A stretch of 24,229 bases of DNA from Desulfovibrio sp. GTDB taxonomy: Bacteria > Desulfobacterota > Desulfovibrionia > Desulfovibrionales > Desulfovibrionaceae. Of this stretch, positions 1 to 8,378 are shown piece after piece. Position 1 is the first letter of the stretch. Each line of letters opens with the position of its first letter. The notes beneath the pieces are model-generated. The model did no database searches. It had not been told where the DNA came from and worked only from the letters and a program-made list of their open reading frames with translations. The stretch spans positions 1 to 24,229 of the forward strand of contig DONZ01000195.1 of the NCBI GenBank assembly GCA_003512875.1, given 5' to 3'. A program made the translations under genes and the position numbers.

Positions 1-287
1 CTGCAAGTCAACGAAGCGGAGCTCGGACTCCTGCTCCTTTGCCTCGGCTTCGGGGCAACGGTTTCCATGCCCGTCGCCGGCGCGCTCACCAATAAATTCG
101 GCTGCCGCACCATGCGGGTATTTTGCATACCGGTTTATTATATCGCCTTGCTTTTTCTTTGCTGGCAGGTCCCGCCATTATGGGTTTTATCGCCCATACT
201 CTCGGTTTACCGTTCGTTTTTATCGCCATGAGCGTTTTTCTTTGTTTCGTGGCGGTTATTTTACGCTGTTTGCCCATAAGGGAATAA
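1..287 (+). pseudogene. MFS transporter remnant, internal deletion, cut by left edge
   Basis: Reading from base 1, the translation gives a typical major facilitator piece: the end of the TM1-TM2 loop (QVNEAELGLLLLCLGFG), TM2, the motif A loop GALTNKFGCRTMR, and TM3 up to about base 165. This frame then hits a stop at 229-231. From about base 165 a different frame continues to a stop at 285-287 and reads AGPAIMGFIAHTLGLP followed by a hydrophobic helix and CLPIRE, which is what the last two helices (TM11-12) of such proteins look like. TM4 to TM10 are therefore missing and the two ends are joined out of frame near 160-170. A deletion of roughly 700-800 bp is inferred from usual family length. 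The substrate cannot be told. A sequencing error alone could not remove the middle of the protein. Confidence 0.75.
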
Positions 288-300
288 CGCCTCATTTTGC

Positions 301-329
301 TTGCCTTTCCATGCAAAGTGCCCTACAAA
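301..329 (+). promoter_or_regulatory. Possible sigma-70 promoter for the MBOAT gene
   Basis: TTGCCT at 301-306 and TACAAA at 324-329 are separated by 17 bases. Each hexamer matches the consensus at four of six positions. It lies just after the MFS remnant and about 25 bases before the MBOAT start. Seen as a pattern only. Confidence 0.25.
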
Positions 330-354
330 AGAAAAAAATTTAACAAGGCAGACC

Positions 355-1836
355 ATGAATTTTGTAACGTTCCAATTTGCGATTTTCTTCTTATTCGTAC
401 TGATACTGCTCAGTTTGCGTATCAATACCCTCAAAACCCATAAAACGCTTCTGTTGGGTATCAATATCGCTTTTTATTCTTTTGCCGGCGTGCAATTTCT
501 GCCCTTGCTCCTCATTGTCGCGTTCATCAATTATTATTCCGCTGTCCTGACCAATTCCCACCCTCTCAAAAAACACGCCTTCCGCCGCGGCGTCATCGGT
601 ATTGCCGTTCTTCTGCAAATACTGATTTTAGGCTTTTTCAAATATTATGAATTTTTAATTTTAAGCGCGGAACAGCTGATCAATTCCGCGGGATTGCAGA
701 TAAGCCTGATTTTTCTTTTGCCCGACATGGACATATTGCTGCCCGTGGGGCTGAGCTTTTATATTTTCCAGGGCATGTCCTATGCCATTGACAGATACAG
801 GGATACCGCCCTGAAACCCATGAATTTTCTTGATGTGCTTCTTTTTGTTTCCTTTTTTCCCGTTGTCCTTTCAGGTCCCATTATGCGGAGCAGCCAGTTT
901 TTTCCGCAGCTTATGGAAGACAGTCCGGCAGGGAGTGACGAGGAATACGAACAACTCGAAAAAAAACTTATCAATCGGGATATCGCCGAGGGATTCAGTT
1001 ACATTTTAAGCGGTCTGTTCAAAAAAGTTGTGCTGGCGAGCTATTTGTCCGAACACATCGTGCGCGATGTTTTTCAAAGCCCGGAATTTTACAGCTCCGA
1101 AACCGTGCTTGTCGCCATGTATGCCTATGCGATGCAGATTTTCTGCGATTTTTCGGGCTATACGGATATAGCCATCGGTATCGGACGGCTCATCGGCTTT
1201 AAAATTCCGCAAAACTTCAATGCTCCCTATCTTGCCACAAGTCTTAAAGAATTTTGGCACCGGTGGCATATCAGTCTTTCAGCATGGCTGCGCGATTATG
1301 TGTATTTCAGCCTCGGAGGAAACAGAAAAGGCAATAAATACATAAACCTGTTTATTACCATGACTCTTGGGGGGCTTTGGCACGGTTCGCATCTGCGCTT
1401 CCTCATCTGGGGAATGGCGCATGGCTTGGGACTTGTTTTCAATCATGCATGGACAAGGTACAATCCTTGCAAAGCAATGCTTAAAAATGGCTTTTTTGCA
1501 AAGGCATACGCCTTTTTCTCATGGTTTCTCACTTTTCACGCCGTTTGCGTTTTATGGCTTTTTTTCCGTGCCGGCAATACGCAGACGGCCTTTGCCATGA
1601 TAACGAAAATCCTCGCTTTCACCGAAGAGGGCGACGGCTACCCTCTGCTTGTTCCCATAGCGGTTTTATTGACAATGCTTATGCAGGTCATCGGCAAACA
1701 TTGTTTCAGCGGCTTCGCCTTTATACTTGAAAAGCTGTGCTTCCCTTTCAAGGCAGCGCTTATCGCCTTGATTTGCGCGATCATTTTAAAATTAGGTCCT
1801 GACGGCGTTTTACCCTTTATTTATTTTCAATTTTAG
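355..1836 (+). CDS. MBOAT family O-acyltransferase, AlgI-like
   Basis: Integral membrane acyltransferase of 493 residues, the usual AlgI/DltB size. Such proteins take an acyl group from a cytoplasmic donor and hand it across the membrane for transfer to an exported polymer. Family signatures are clear: GLSFYIFQGMSYAIDRYR (residues 132-149), DFSGYTDIAIG (265-275), the FWHRWHISLSAWLRDYV stretch from residue 300, and GGLWHGS (339-345) with H343 as the expected active-site histidine. Many hydrophobic helices run from the N-terminus to the end. The ATG at 355 is chosen because AAGG lies just upstream and the protein then starts directly with TM1; an upstream TTG at 301 in the same frame has no such support. 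The next gene begins 8 bases after the stop and encodes a periplasmic SGNH-type partner, so the pair probably works together on a surface polymer. The acyl group and the acceptor are unknown. Confidence 0.9.
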   Translation: MNFVTFQFAIFFLFVLILLSLRINTLKTHKTLLLGINIAFYSFAGVQFLPLLLIVAFINYYSAVLTNSHPLKKHAFRRGVIGIAVLLQILILGFFKYYEFLILSAEQLINSAGLQISLIFLLPDMDILLPVGLSFYIFQGMSYAIDRYRDTALKPMNFLDVLLFVSFFPVVLSGPIMRSSQFFPQLMEDSPAGSDEEYEQLEKKLINRDIAEGFSYILSGLFKKVVLASYLSEHIVRDVFQSPEFYSSETVLVAMYAYAMQIFCDFSGYTDIAIGIGRLIGFKIPQNFNAPYLATSLKEFWHRWHISLSAWLRDYVYFSLGGNRKGNKYINLFITMTLGGLWHGSHLRFLIWGMAHGLGLVFNHAWTRYNPCKAMLKNGFFAKAYAFFSWFLTFHAVCVLWLFFRAGNTQTAFAMITKILAFTEEGDGYPLLVPIAVLLTMLMQVIGKHCFSGFAFILEKLCFPFKAALIALICAIILKLGPDGVLPFIYFQF

Positions 1837-1844
1837 AGCGGAAT

Positions 1845-4043
1845 ATGAAATTTTCTAAAATAGCAAGAAAAAGCCTTTTGTCATACATGGTTATATTCTT
1901 CCTCATGCTTCTGTTCGAGGGGCAAAGACTCAGCCCCGTGCTTGAAAGAACGGGAGCCGAGTATCCTGTTTTGCTGACCGTCAACCGCTGCCTGCATGAA
2001 ATCGGCATAAAAACAAAAATTTATGATTTAAGCGCAAGACTGCATGACGAATTTGATTATATAGCCAAGCACAGCCTTTTCCGTGACATGCAGAATGTCA
2101 CTCCGACACTGAAAGCCCGGTGGCAAACTATGCTTTCAAACCAAACCTTGCCGGCTCCAGCTCCCTCCGCAAAACAAACGGAAAAACTGCCCGCCAAAAA
2201 TACGGACAGCGAAACCCCGTTTACTGACAGTACCGCCAATGCGGAAAATCCCGCACAATCCGTTATGCGAACAAGCGAAGATACGCAATCCGATCTGACA
2301 GCCGATTTGCCAATAGATCAGCAAGCCGATACGCAAAACAGCGCCTCATTCCAAGAACCGATAAGCCCGGTCCCCCAAAAAGAAACTATCCAAAATACGG
2401 ACCAGGAAAAATACCGGTACAATATCTATAATTATCCTTTCAATGCCGAGCTGGTGCGAACCCCCGAAACAAAAAGCGGCATCGCAGGCTATGCCGCGCA
2501 TATCCCCGATTACGGCAAAAAAAAGAATGTGCTTTTGGTCGGCGATTCCATGATGATGGAAGGCTTGGGACCAACCCTGCACGCCCGCCTGCGCAAGCGA
2601 GATAATTTAACCGTGCACCGCGAGGGAAAATATTCTTCCGGGCTGAGCCGTCCGGACTTTTTCAACTGGTTTGACAGCCTCCCCCCCATGCTTGAAACCT
2701 ATCAGCCCGATTTGCTCGTCATAAGCCTTGGCGCAAACGATACGCAGGATATTGTCATCGACAGGAAACGATATTTTATCGACACAAAGCCATGGGAGGA
2801 AATTTATTTACAGCGCTCCAAAGATTTCATCGCCTTGGCGGATAACGGCAAAAGGCGCATTCTTTGGGTCAGTCTGCCTGTCATGGGCAAAGAACCGTAT
2901 TTCACGCGCACAAAACGTATTTCCAAATTGCAGGAAGAAGCGAGCAAAGACGTTCCCCTCGCACAATTTGTCAATATTGAGCACTTGCTCACGGAAAACG
3001 GAAAATATACGACCTTTTACAAGGGAAAAAACAATCAAAGCATACGGTTGCGCTCACAGGATTTAATCCATGTCAGCACAGAGGGCGGAGAAATTCTGAC
3101 CGATTACGTTTTGCCCTATGTGGATGCCGAACTTGCGGAACTTTACGCGGAAGAAACGCCTTTCTGCTATCCGCCCGTAGCAGGCATGGCGAACCGCGTG
3201 ACATTCACATCCGGCTTGCGCCAAAAACAAGCGGAATATTACATATGGCTGCCGGAAACCCAGACAATGCTTCCGGAACCTCCGAACAATCAGACCGCCG
3301 ATAATGAAAAGAAAAAGGGGCGGAACAAATATCCCGACGTTCCGAAACTCATTGCGGAACAGCAGGGCGGCAAGCGTTATCCCGTGCTTTATCTTTTGCA
3401 CGGCGCAACCAATTCCGGAAAAGAATATGTCGAAATGCTGGGAAAAGAATTGCAGGAGCTTGCAAACAGCAAACAAACGATTATCGTCGCCCCCAGCTGC
3501 GAGCCTTACGGCTGGTATGTGGACAGCCCGATAGTTTCCGAAAATCAGATTGCGGGCTTTATCACGAAAGAACTTGTTCCCCATATCGACAGTCTTTATC
3601 CCACAACAAAAAAACGGGCGATCACAGGATTGAGTATGGGAGGGCACGGCGCACTGCTCCTCGGTTTCCGCAACAAAAACCTTTTCCAGTCCATGGCAAG
3701 CATAAGCGGCGTGCTTGATATCCGCATGCATAAAAACAATTGGAAAATAAAAAACCTCTTGGGCGAACTCACACCGGAGAACCAAAAAATTTGGGACGAC
3801 AATTCCGTACTGGAGCTTATCAATAAAAAATGGCCCGCCACCTCGCCACGGCAAATCATCGTCGTTACGGGAAGCAAGGACAAACTTGTGCTGGAAGAAA
3901 ACCGCAGCGCCCAAAAATCATTTCAAAAACGGGGCTTCAGCATGGAATACATTGAAGCGGACGGCATACATAACTGGAATTTCTGGCAAAAACATATTCC
4001 GGAAACCCTTTCCAAACAAGCCGATTTTCTCAATACCCTCTAA
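1845..4043 (+). CDS. Membrane-anchored SGNH (DUF459) plus esterase-D-like fusion
   Basis: 732 residues with several parts. Residues 11-25 form one TM anchor. Residues 100-190 are a Pro/Gln/Thr/Ser-rich linker. Residues 225-430 form an SGNH domain of DUF459 type, with GDS at 233-235, the GLSRPDFF box, SLGANDT at 294-300, and D406 and H409 in a DLIH motif. Residues 445-732 form an alpha/beta hydrolase of the esterase D / antigen 85 kind, with nucleophile elbow GLSMGG (S597), probable acid D679 (GSKD) and probable base H709 (GIHNW). Both triads look intact. The anchor and linker place both domains outside the cytoplasmic membrane. The partner MBOAT ends 8 bases upstream and a GAGCGGA ribosome site precedes the ATG. 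In known systems an SGNH protein accepts the acyl group from the MBOAT and puts it on the polymer. The second domain could remove or transfer acyl groups; that is inference. The Lys/Asn-rich insert at 470-510 sits inside the second domain. Confidence 0.85.
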   Translation: MKFSKIARKSLLSYMVIFFLMLLFEGQRLSPVLERTGAEYPVLLTVNRCLHEIGIKTKIYDLSARLHDEFDYIAKHSLFRDMQNVTPTLKARWQTMLSNQTLPAPAPSAKQTEKLPAKNTDSETPFTDSTANAENPAQSVMRTSEDTQSDLTADLPIDQQADTQNSASFQEPISPVPQKETIQNTDQEKYRYNIYNYPFNAELVRTPETKSGIAGYAAHIPDYGKKKNVLLVGDSMMMEGLGPTLHARLRKRDNLTVHREGKYSSGLSRPDFFNWFDSLPPMLETYQPDLLVISLGANDTQDIVIDRKRYFIDTKPWEEIYLQRSKDFIALADNGKRRILWVSLPVMGKEPYFTRTKRISKLQEEASKDVPLAQFVNIEHLLTENGKYTTFYKGKNNQSIRLRSQDLIHVSTEGGEILTDYVLPYVDAELAELYAEETPFCYPPVAGMANRVTFTSGLRQKQAEYYIWLPETQTMLPEPPNNQTADNEKKKGRNKYPDVPKLIAEQQGGKRYPVLYLLHGATNSGKEYVEMLGKELQELANSKQTIIVAPSCEPYGWYVDSPIVSENQIAGFITKELVPHIDSLYPTTKKRAITGLSMGGHGALLLGFRNKNLFQSMASISGVLDIRMHKNNWKIKNLLGELTPENQKIWDDNSVLELINKKWPATSPRQIIVVTGSKDKLVLEENRSAQKSFQKRGFSMEYIEADGIHNWNFWQKHIPETLSKQADFLNTL

Positions 4044-4070
4044 GCATATTAAGAAATACGGGGAAATTCC

Positions 4071-4627
4071 ATGCATATCCGCCCCGCTCAAACCGCCAAC
4101 GCCGAACAATTATTGGCGATTTACGCCTATTATGTGAAAAATACGGCGATTTCCTTTGAATATGCCGTTCCGAGTCTTGAAGCGTTTCAAAACCGTATCC
4201 GAACAACGCTGAAACAATATCCCTATCTTGTTTTGGAAAGCGAAAACGCGGTTTACGGATATGCCTATGCGGGAGCTTTTGGCGGACGGGCAGCCTACGC
4301 GTGGTCTTGCGAAACAAGCATTTATCTTGACCGTACCGTGCAAAGACAAGGGTATGGGCGAAAACGCTATGAAGCGCTTGAAAAAAATTGCAGGAAACGG
4401 GCATATTGAATGTATATGCCTGCATTGCGTACCCTGAACGGAACGATGAATTTCTAAGCACCGGCAGTGCTGATTCTCATGCCCGCCTAGGCTTTGAAAG
4501 AGTCGGAACATTCCGGAACTGCGGGTATAAATTCAACCGCTGGTACAGTATGATTTGGATGGAGAAAATAATCGGAAACCATGAGAACAATCAAAAGCCG
4601 AAACTTATGCGAAATATTCCTGAATAA
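4071..4627 (+). pseudogene. GNAT acetyltransferase (phosphinothricin/MnaT-like), frameshifted
   Basis: The first frame from ATG 4071 encodes the N-terminal two thirds of a GNAT enzyme of the phosphinothricin N-acetyltransferase / YncA group: MHIRPAQTANAEQLLAIY, ISFEY, the YAYAGAF strand and the acetyl-CoA loop VQRQGYGRKRYEALEK. It stops at 4407-4409. The missing end lies in the -1 frame from 4388: LQETGILNVYACIAYPE, then DSHARLGFERVG, then CGYKFNRWYSMIWMEK, ending at 4627. Joined, they give about 185 residues, a normal family size. The break falls at a run of seven A (4381-4387); eight or five A would restore the frame. A heptamer A AAA AAT at 4382-4388 could allow a -1 ribosomal slip, so a low level of full-length protein is not excluded. 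A sequencing error in the homopolymer is the other simple explanation. The 3' end overlaps the convergent dus gene by 23 bases. Confidence 0.8.
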
Positions 4628-5624
4628 CGCTGTCCAAATCCTCAAAGCTCCTGCACTGTATCAGGGCTTGGCGCAGGAGCTTCGCATTTTCCAAATGCCG
4701 GACATAACGCGGAACAATGGTCCGCATTTGCAAGACCGCCCGCTCGGGACAATATTCTTTCGCATACGCCAAATGTTTCATGATAAGCGCGTGCAAATCC
4801 GTTTTTATCTGTTCGGGGCTTTTGGGAAACAATTCCTCATATTCCGGAATTTGCGAAGAAACAAGACCGTTTTCCCGCACATGACGCCACAGAATTTTAT
4901 GCTCGGCAAAAATACGGGGATTGCTCATCGCCCCTCTGGCATACATGACGGCATCGGCTCCCGTTTCAAGCAAAACCCGCACGCCGTCGCGCGCCGTAAA
5001 CAAATCCCCGCTTGCGACAACCGGAATTTCAAGAAGTTCCTTAAGCCGCGCAAGGGCTTCGTAGCAAGGCGTGCCGCTGAAGCCCTGCCGCGCATAACGG
5101 GGGTGCAGGGTTATCCAGTCCGCCCCCAAATCCTGTAAACGCAGAGCCGCCTCTTCATAAACATTTTCGTCAAAATAATAACCCAAACGGATTTTAAAGC
5201 CGATTTTACGCCCCTTATCCTTATGCACTTCGGAAATAACGCTTTCCGCAACCTTGTATAGGTTTGGCAAATCTTTGAGCATTGCCGCCCCCGCTCCGGT
5301 TTTCGCAACCTTCGGAACGGAACAGCCGACATTCACATCAAAAAAACAAAAACCGTCCTCTTTTAAAATTTGTACGGCTTTTTGCATGAAATCATGCTCC
5401 GCACCGAAAACCTGCACAATCAAAGGACTGTCTTTCGCCTGCGTCCGCAATAAATCACAGGTATTTTTCCCGTTATAAACCAACCCCTTCGCGCTGACCA
5501 TTTCCGTACAGGCGACATCAGCCCCGTGTTCGCGGCAAAGCAGGCGGAAAGGCAAATCGGACCAGCCGGCAAGAGGAGCGAGCCACGGCATATTCTTTTC
5601 TATCGGCAATATCAATTCCTGCAT
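4605..5624 (-). CDS. dus: tRNA-dihydrouridine synthase (DusB-like)
   Basis: 339 residues. FMN-dependent enzyme that reduces specific uridines to dihydrouridine in tRNA in the cytoplasm. The TIM-barrel start is visible as APLAGWSDLPFR (16-27). The catalytic cysteine is C101 in the DVNVGCSVPK motif (usually NxGCP). The sequence continues with GAGAAML, then IRLGY, then THPR-like TLHPRYARQGFSG, then VVASGDLF, and the phosphate-binding MYARGAMSNPRIF. The start is supported by GAGGAC seven bases upstream. It begins 10 bases after the stop of the upstream permease, so it is probably the last gene of the amino acid transporter transcript, although the functions are unrelated. The exact Dus subgroup is judged by eye only. 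Confidence 0.92.
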   Translation of the reverse strand: MQELILPIEKNMPWLAPLAGWSDLPFRLLCREHGADVACTEMVSAKGLVYNGKNTCDLLRTQAKDSPLIVQVFGAEHDFMQKAVQILKEDGFCFFDVNVGCSVPKVAKTGAGAAMLKDLPNLYKVAESVISEVHKDKGRKIGFKIRLGYYFDENVYEEAALRLQDLGADWITLHPRYARQGFSGTPCYEALARLKELLEIPVVASGDLFTARDGVRVLLETGADAVMYARGAMSNPRIFAEHKILWRHVRENGLVSSQIPEYEELFPKSPEQIKTDLHALIMKHLAYAKEYCPERAVLQMRTIVPRYVRHLENAKLLRQALIQCRSFEDLDSVIQEYFA

Positions 5625-5634
5625 ATGTCCTCAA

Positions 5635-6534
5635 TCACTGCAAGGGCTTCCATTTTATGGAACATTCCCATTTTTTGCTCAGTTTTTCCAAAAAAACGCA
5701 CAAGCAATAATAGAGCAGTGCCGTCAGTATCCAAATTTCAACGGTCCTTCCCGTCACATTCATAAGTTCCATGCTTTGGAACGTGAGTTCCTGCAGCGAA
5801 ATAATGGAGGCGATGGCGCTGTCTTTCATGGTGCTTATGCTTTGCCCCGCAAGGGGGGCGAGGCTTTGGCGCATAGCCTGCGGAATAATGATATGGCGGC
5901 GGATTTGCCATGCCGTAAGTCCGCTCGCCCTGGCGGCTTCCCATTGCCCGCAGGGTACGCTTTCAATGCCGGCGCGCACGATTTCCGCAATGTACGCCCC
6001 CTCATAAAGCCCGAGGGTCAGCACGCAGGCAGCCATTCTGTCAAGCTGCCCCTCCGGAGCGGCCAAAACATAAAACAAGCCCTTATATTCCGATTTCGCA
6101 AGGCTGTTTTCCGCATTGCCCCAAAATTCCGTAAGCACGGAAGAAGCGAAGAAGAAAACCAGGAAAAGCAAAACAAGCGGCGGCATATTGCGGAAAACAA
6201 ACACGTACAGCCTGCCCGGCAAAGCCGAAACACCGCTTTTATGGGCGGAAACGATGCCCACGAACGACCCTGTCAAAAAAGCGAGCGCCAAGCACCACAA
6301 ACTTAACCGCAGGGTCATGCCCACGCCTTGCAGCAAAACGCCCGCATGCCAATTTCCGTTTTCGTCCGCTCTTATCAAATACGAAAAAAGGCGTTTAAAA
6401 CTGAAATCCTGCACAGAGGCGAAAACAGCATGCAGTACGAACAAAAACAAAACCCCGAAAATAAGCAGGAAAAGTTTATCCGCATTGTTCATGGTGCCAA
6501 ACGTTCGTTTTTGCGTACCTAAAATATATGCCAT
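5635..6534 (-). CDS. Polar amino acid ABC transporter permease (second)
   Basis: 299 residues, HisM/GlnP type membrane subunit. There is an N-terminal TM near residues 20-40, then the usual permease core beginning LLQGVGMTLRLSLWCLALAF. FRNMPPLVLLFLVFF is the classic second-helix motif. The EAA loop that contacts the ATPase is QWEAARASGLTAWQIRRHII, followed by IPQAMRQSLAPLAGQ. The start at 6534 is preferred because AGGG lies seven bases upstream; a second ATG at 6492 has no good ribosome site. It lies 28 bases after the binding-protein gene and 10 before dus. It probably forms a heterodimer with the other permease in this operon. An insert of about 25 residues sits between two core helices (GNAENSLAKSEYKG), which is common in this branch. 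Confidence 0.9.
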   Translation of the reverse strand: MAYILGTQKRTFGTMNNADKLFLLIFGVLFLFVLHAVFASVQDFSFKRLFSYLIRADENGNWHAGVLLQGVGMTLRLSLWCLALAFLTGSFVGIVSAHKSGVSALPGRLYVFVFRNMPPLVLLFLVFFFASSVLTEFWGNAENSLAKSEYKGLFYVLAAPEGQLDRMAACVLTLGLYEGAYIAEIVRAGIESVPCGQWEAARASGLTAWQIRRHIIIPQAMRQSLAPLAGQSISTMKDSAIASIISLQELTFQSMELMNVTGRTVEIWILTALLYYCLCVFLEKLSKKWECSIKWKPLQ

Positions 6535-6562
6535 TTTTACGCCCTGTTTCCAATGCCGGCGG

Positions 6563-7369
6563 CTAATCGCCGGGGATCAGCTCCTGCCATTCGGTTCCCA
6601 TGAACCAATATTCCGCCCTTTCTTTGAGCCAGCCCGAACCGTGCATAGTCAAAATCCAATTGTCAAAGACATTGAGGGTGTCAAAATCTCCTTTGCGCAC
6701 GGCAAAGCCGATAGGTTCCTTATATTCGGCAATTTCAAAGGGACGGAAAAGCTTGTCCGGATTTTTGGCGATTTCCAGTGTCGGCAAAGGACGGGAAGAA
6801 ACAAAGGCAAAAGCGCGCCCTGACAAAACCTCCTGAATGGCGGGCGCTTCCTCATTGAAAAAACGCACTGTCGCTTCCGGCAAAAACTTCTTTGCGAATG
6901 TCGCTCCTGCCGAACCGTTGCGCACCGCGACAACCACGGTTTTGTCATTAAAATCCGCAAGACTTTTAAGTCCGCCCGCCTTTTCCTTATTCGCCATGAT
7001 GTCCATTGCGTTGTAATCATACGGCACGGTGAAGTTCACGGTTAAATTGCGTTTTGTGGTCGCTCCCATGCCTCCGATGATCACATCGAACTTATTCGCC
7101 AAAAGTGCGGGAATAATGCCGTCCCAGTTGGTAGGAACAAGCTGCAGTTCCACGCCCAAATCTTCGGCAAGCTTTTTGGCGACATCTATTTCAAAGCCGA
7201 TGTATTCCCCATTCTTATCCTGCATAGCCCAAGGCACAAACGTTGAAAATCCGACCCGCAGCACCCCCCTTTCCATAACGGCGTCAATCGTTGACTCCGC
7301 CCGTGCCGCATTCGCCAAGAAAAACGGCAGAACAAGCATGACAGCCAATATTTTTACAAGATATTTCAT
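6563..7369 (-). CDS. Amino acid ABC transporter substrate-binding protein
   Basis: 268 residues, solute-binding protein family 3, exported to the periplasm. It has a clear signal peptide: MKYLVK, a hydrophobic core, and a likely cleavage after ANAARA at about residue 24. The mature part begins with the family pattern VMERGVLRVGFSTFVPWAM, then GEYIGFEIDVAKKLAEDLGV, GIIPALLANKFDVIIGGMG, and PIGFAVRKGD near the end. The ATG at 7369 is chosen over an in-frame ATG at 7399. It is preceded by AAGGAG at normal spacing and starts directly with the signal peptide, whereas the longer version would overlap the upstream permease. The ligand is a polar amino acid by family; which one cannot be read from the sequence. 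Confidence 0.93.
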   Translation of the reverse strand: MKYLVKILAVMLVLPFFLANAARAESTIDAVMERGVLRVGFSTFVPWAMQDKNGEYIGFEIDVAKKLAEDLGVELQLVPTNWDGIIPALLANKFDVIIGGMGATTKRNLTVNFTVPYDYNAMDIMANKEKAGGLKSLADFNDKTVVVAVRNGSAGATFAKKFLPEATVRFFNEEAPAIQEVLSGRAFAFVSSRPLPTLEIAKNPDKLFRPFEIAEYKEPIGFAVRKGDFDTLNVFDNWILTMHGSGWLKERAEYWFMGTEWQELIPGD

Positions 7370-7382
7370 AAAAACTCCTTTT

Positions 7383-8186
7383 TCATCGTTTTTGAGCAAA
7401 AATCAATGCCGGCACACTGACGAAAAGCGTCAGCAAAAAATATAAGACTGCAACAATTATCCATATTTCAAAGGATAAATAGGTTTCGGAAATAACATTG
7501 CGCGCCTGCAAAGTCAAATCCGCAGCAGCAATCGCACTGACAAGCGACGTATCCTTTATCAGGGAAATAAGCTGTCCTGCGAGGCTTGGCAAAACATTGC
7601 GGAAAACTTGGGGCAAAATGACATACCGCAGCGTTTTCGGAAGCGACATGCCAAGGCTGAAAGCGGCTTCCCATTGGGCATGGGGAAGAGCGAGAATGCC
7701 GCCCCGCAGTATTTCCGCCAAATACACGCCCTCGAACAAAGCCAGACAGAAAACAGCCGTCATGAACGGATTGAGCCGAAGCACGCCCGCAATGACAAAA
7801 TAAAACAAAAAAAGCTGAATCAGCAAAGGCGTGTTGCGGATCAATGAAATCAAAGCCCGCCCGGCGAAAGCAAGCACGGGAGATTGCCCCAAACACATGA
7901 ACACAAGCGAAAAGGCAAAAAATAACGCAAGAAACATGCTGCAAAACGCAAGCAAAACCGTTATGCCCAGTCCCTGTAAAAGAGGACCCGCCCTAAATCC
8001 CCCGGCAGTCCAAACGCCAAGATAACGCCAGCTCCTTGCCCATTGCCACGCGTAACCGTCGCCTGCCTCAATGTAAACCCACACGGCGCAGGAAACCATG
8101 CACGCAACAAGCAGAAGCGGAAGCAATGCGTTTTTCATGCTGTTTGCAAACTTTTCCCGCGAAGAAAAAGGCTTTCTGTTTTTCAT
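7383..8186 (-). CDS. Polar amino acid ABC transporter permease (first)
   Basis: 267 residues, HisM/GlnP type inner membrane subunit and the first gene of the operon. There is one N-terminal TM around residues 19-38, then the core with LLQGLGITVLLAFCSMFLAL, IRNTPLLIQLFLFYFV and the EAA loop QWEAAFSLGMSLPKTLRYV followed by ILPQVFRNVLPSLAGQ. It ends 13 bases before the binding protein. An AAGGTAA ribosome site precedes the ATG. The two permeases differ clearly from each other, which fits a heterodimeric channel. No ATP-binding subunit (GlnQ/HisP type) is encoded on either strand of this window, so the ATPase must come from elsewhere. Confidence 0.9.
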   Translation of the reverse strand: MKNRKPFSSREKFANSMKNALLPLLLVACMVSCAVWVYIEAGDGYAWQWARSWRYLGVWTAGGFRAGPLLQGLGITVLLAFCSMFLALFFAFSLVFMCLGQSPVLAFAGRALISLIRNTPLLIQLFLFYFVIAGVLRLNPFMTAVFCLALFEGVYLAEILRGGILALPHAQWEAAFSLGMSLPKTLRYVILPQVFRNVLPSLAGQLISLIKDTSLVSAIAAADLTLQARNVISETYLSFEIWIIVAVLYFLLTLFVSVPALIFAQKR

Positions 8187-8294
8187 GTGTTACCTTATTT
8201 TACCGTATGAATTTGTCCGTTATGCATACTGACTGTCGATAAACCGTTGAAGGATTTTCAGCGCGCAAGCAATCGTATTATGTCAAGTCCGCAT

Positions 8295-8323
8295 GATATA
8301 TAAAACAATTTTCCGCTTGTAAA
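8295..8323 (-). promoter_or_regulatory. Probable promoter of the amino acid transporter operon
   Basis: On the minus strand, TTTACA (8323-8318) and TATATC (8300-8295) are 17 bases apart. The inferred start near 8288 leaves a leader of about 100 bases before the first permease. The rest of the 192-base gap between cupin and permease holds an AAAAAC/GTTTTT hairpin (about 8329-8346) that may end the cupin transcript. No riboswitch class was recognised in the leader. Confidence 0.35.
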
Positions 8324-8378
8324 GGTTAAAAACCGCTTCGTTTTTCCGCTGTTTTCCGCTTTCCTTTCAATGGCGGTT

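Noticed and set aside
3063..3914. 283-codon open frame on the minus strand inside the double-hydrolase gene
   Set aside because: It is antisense to well-conserved catalytic motifs, with Cys/Phe/His-rich translation typical of a shadow frame.
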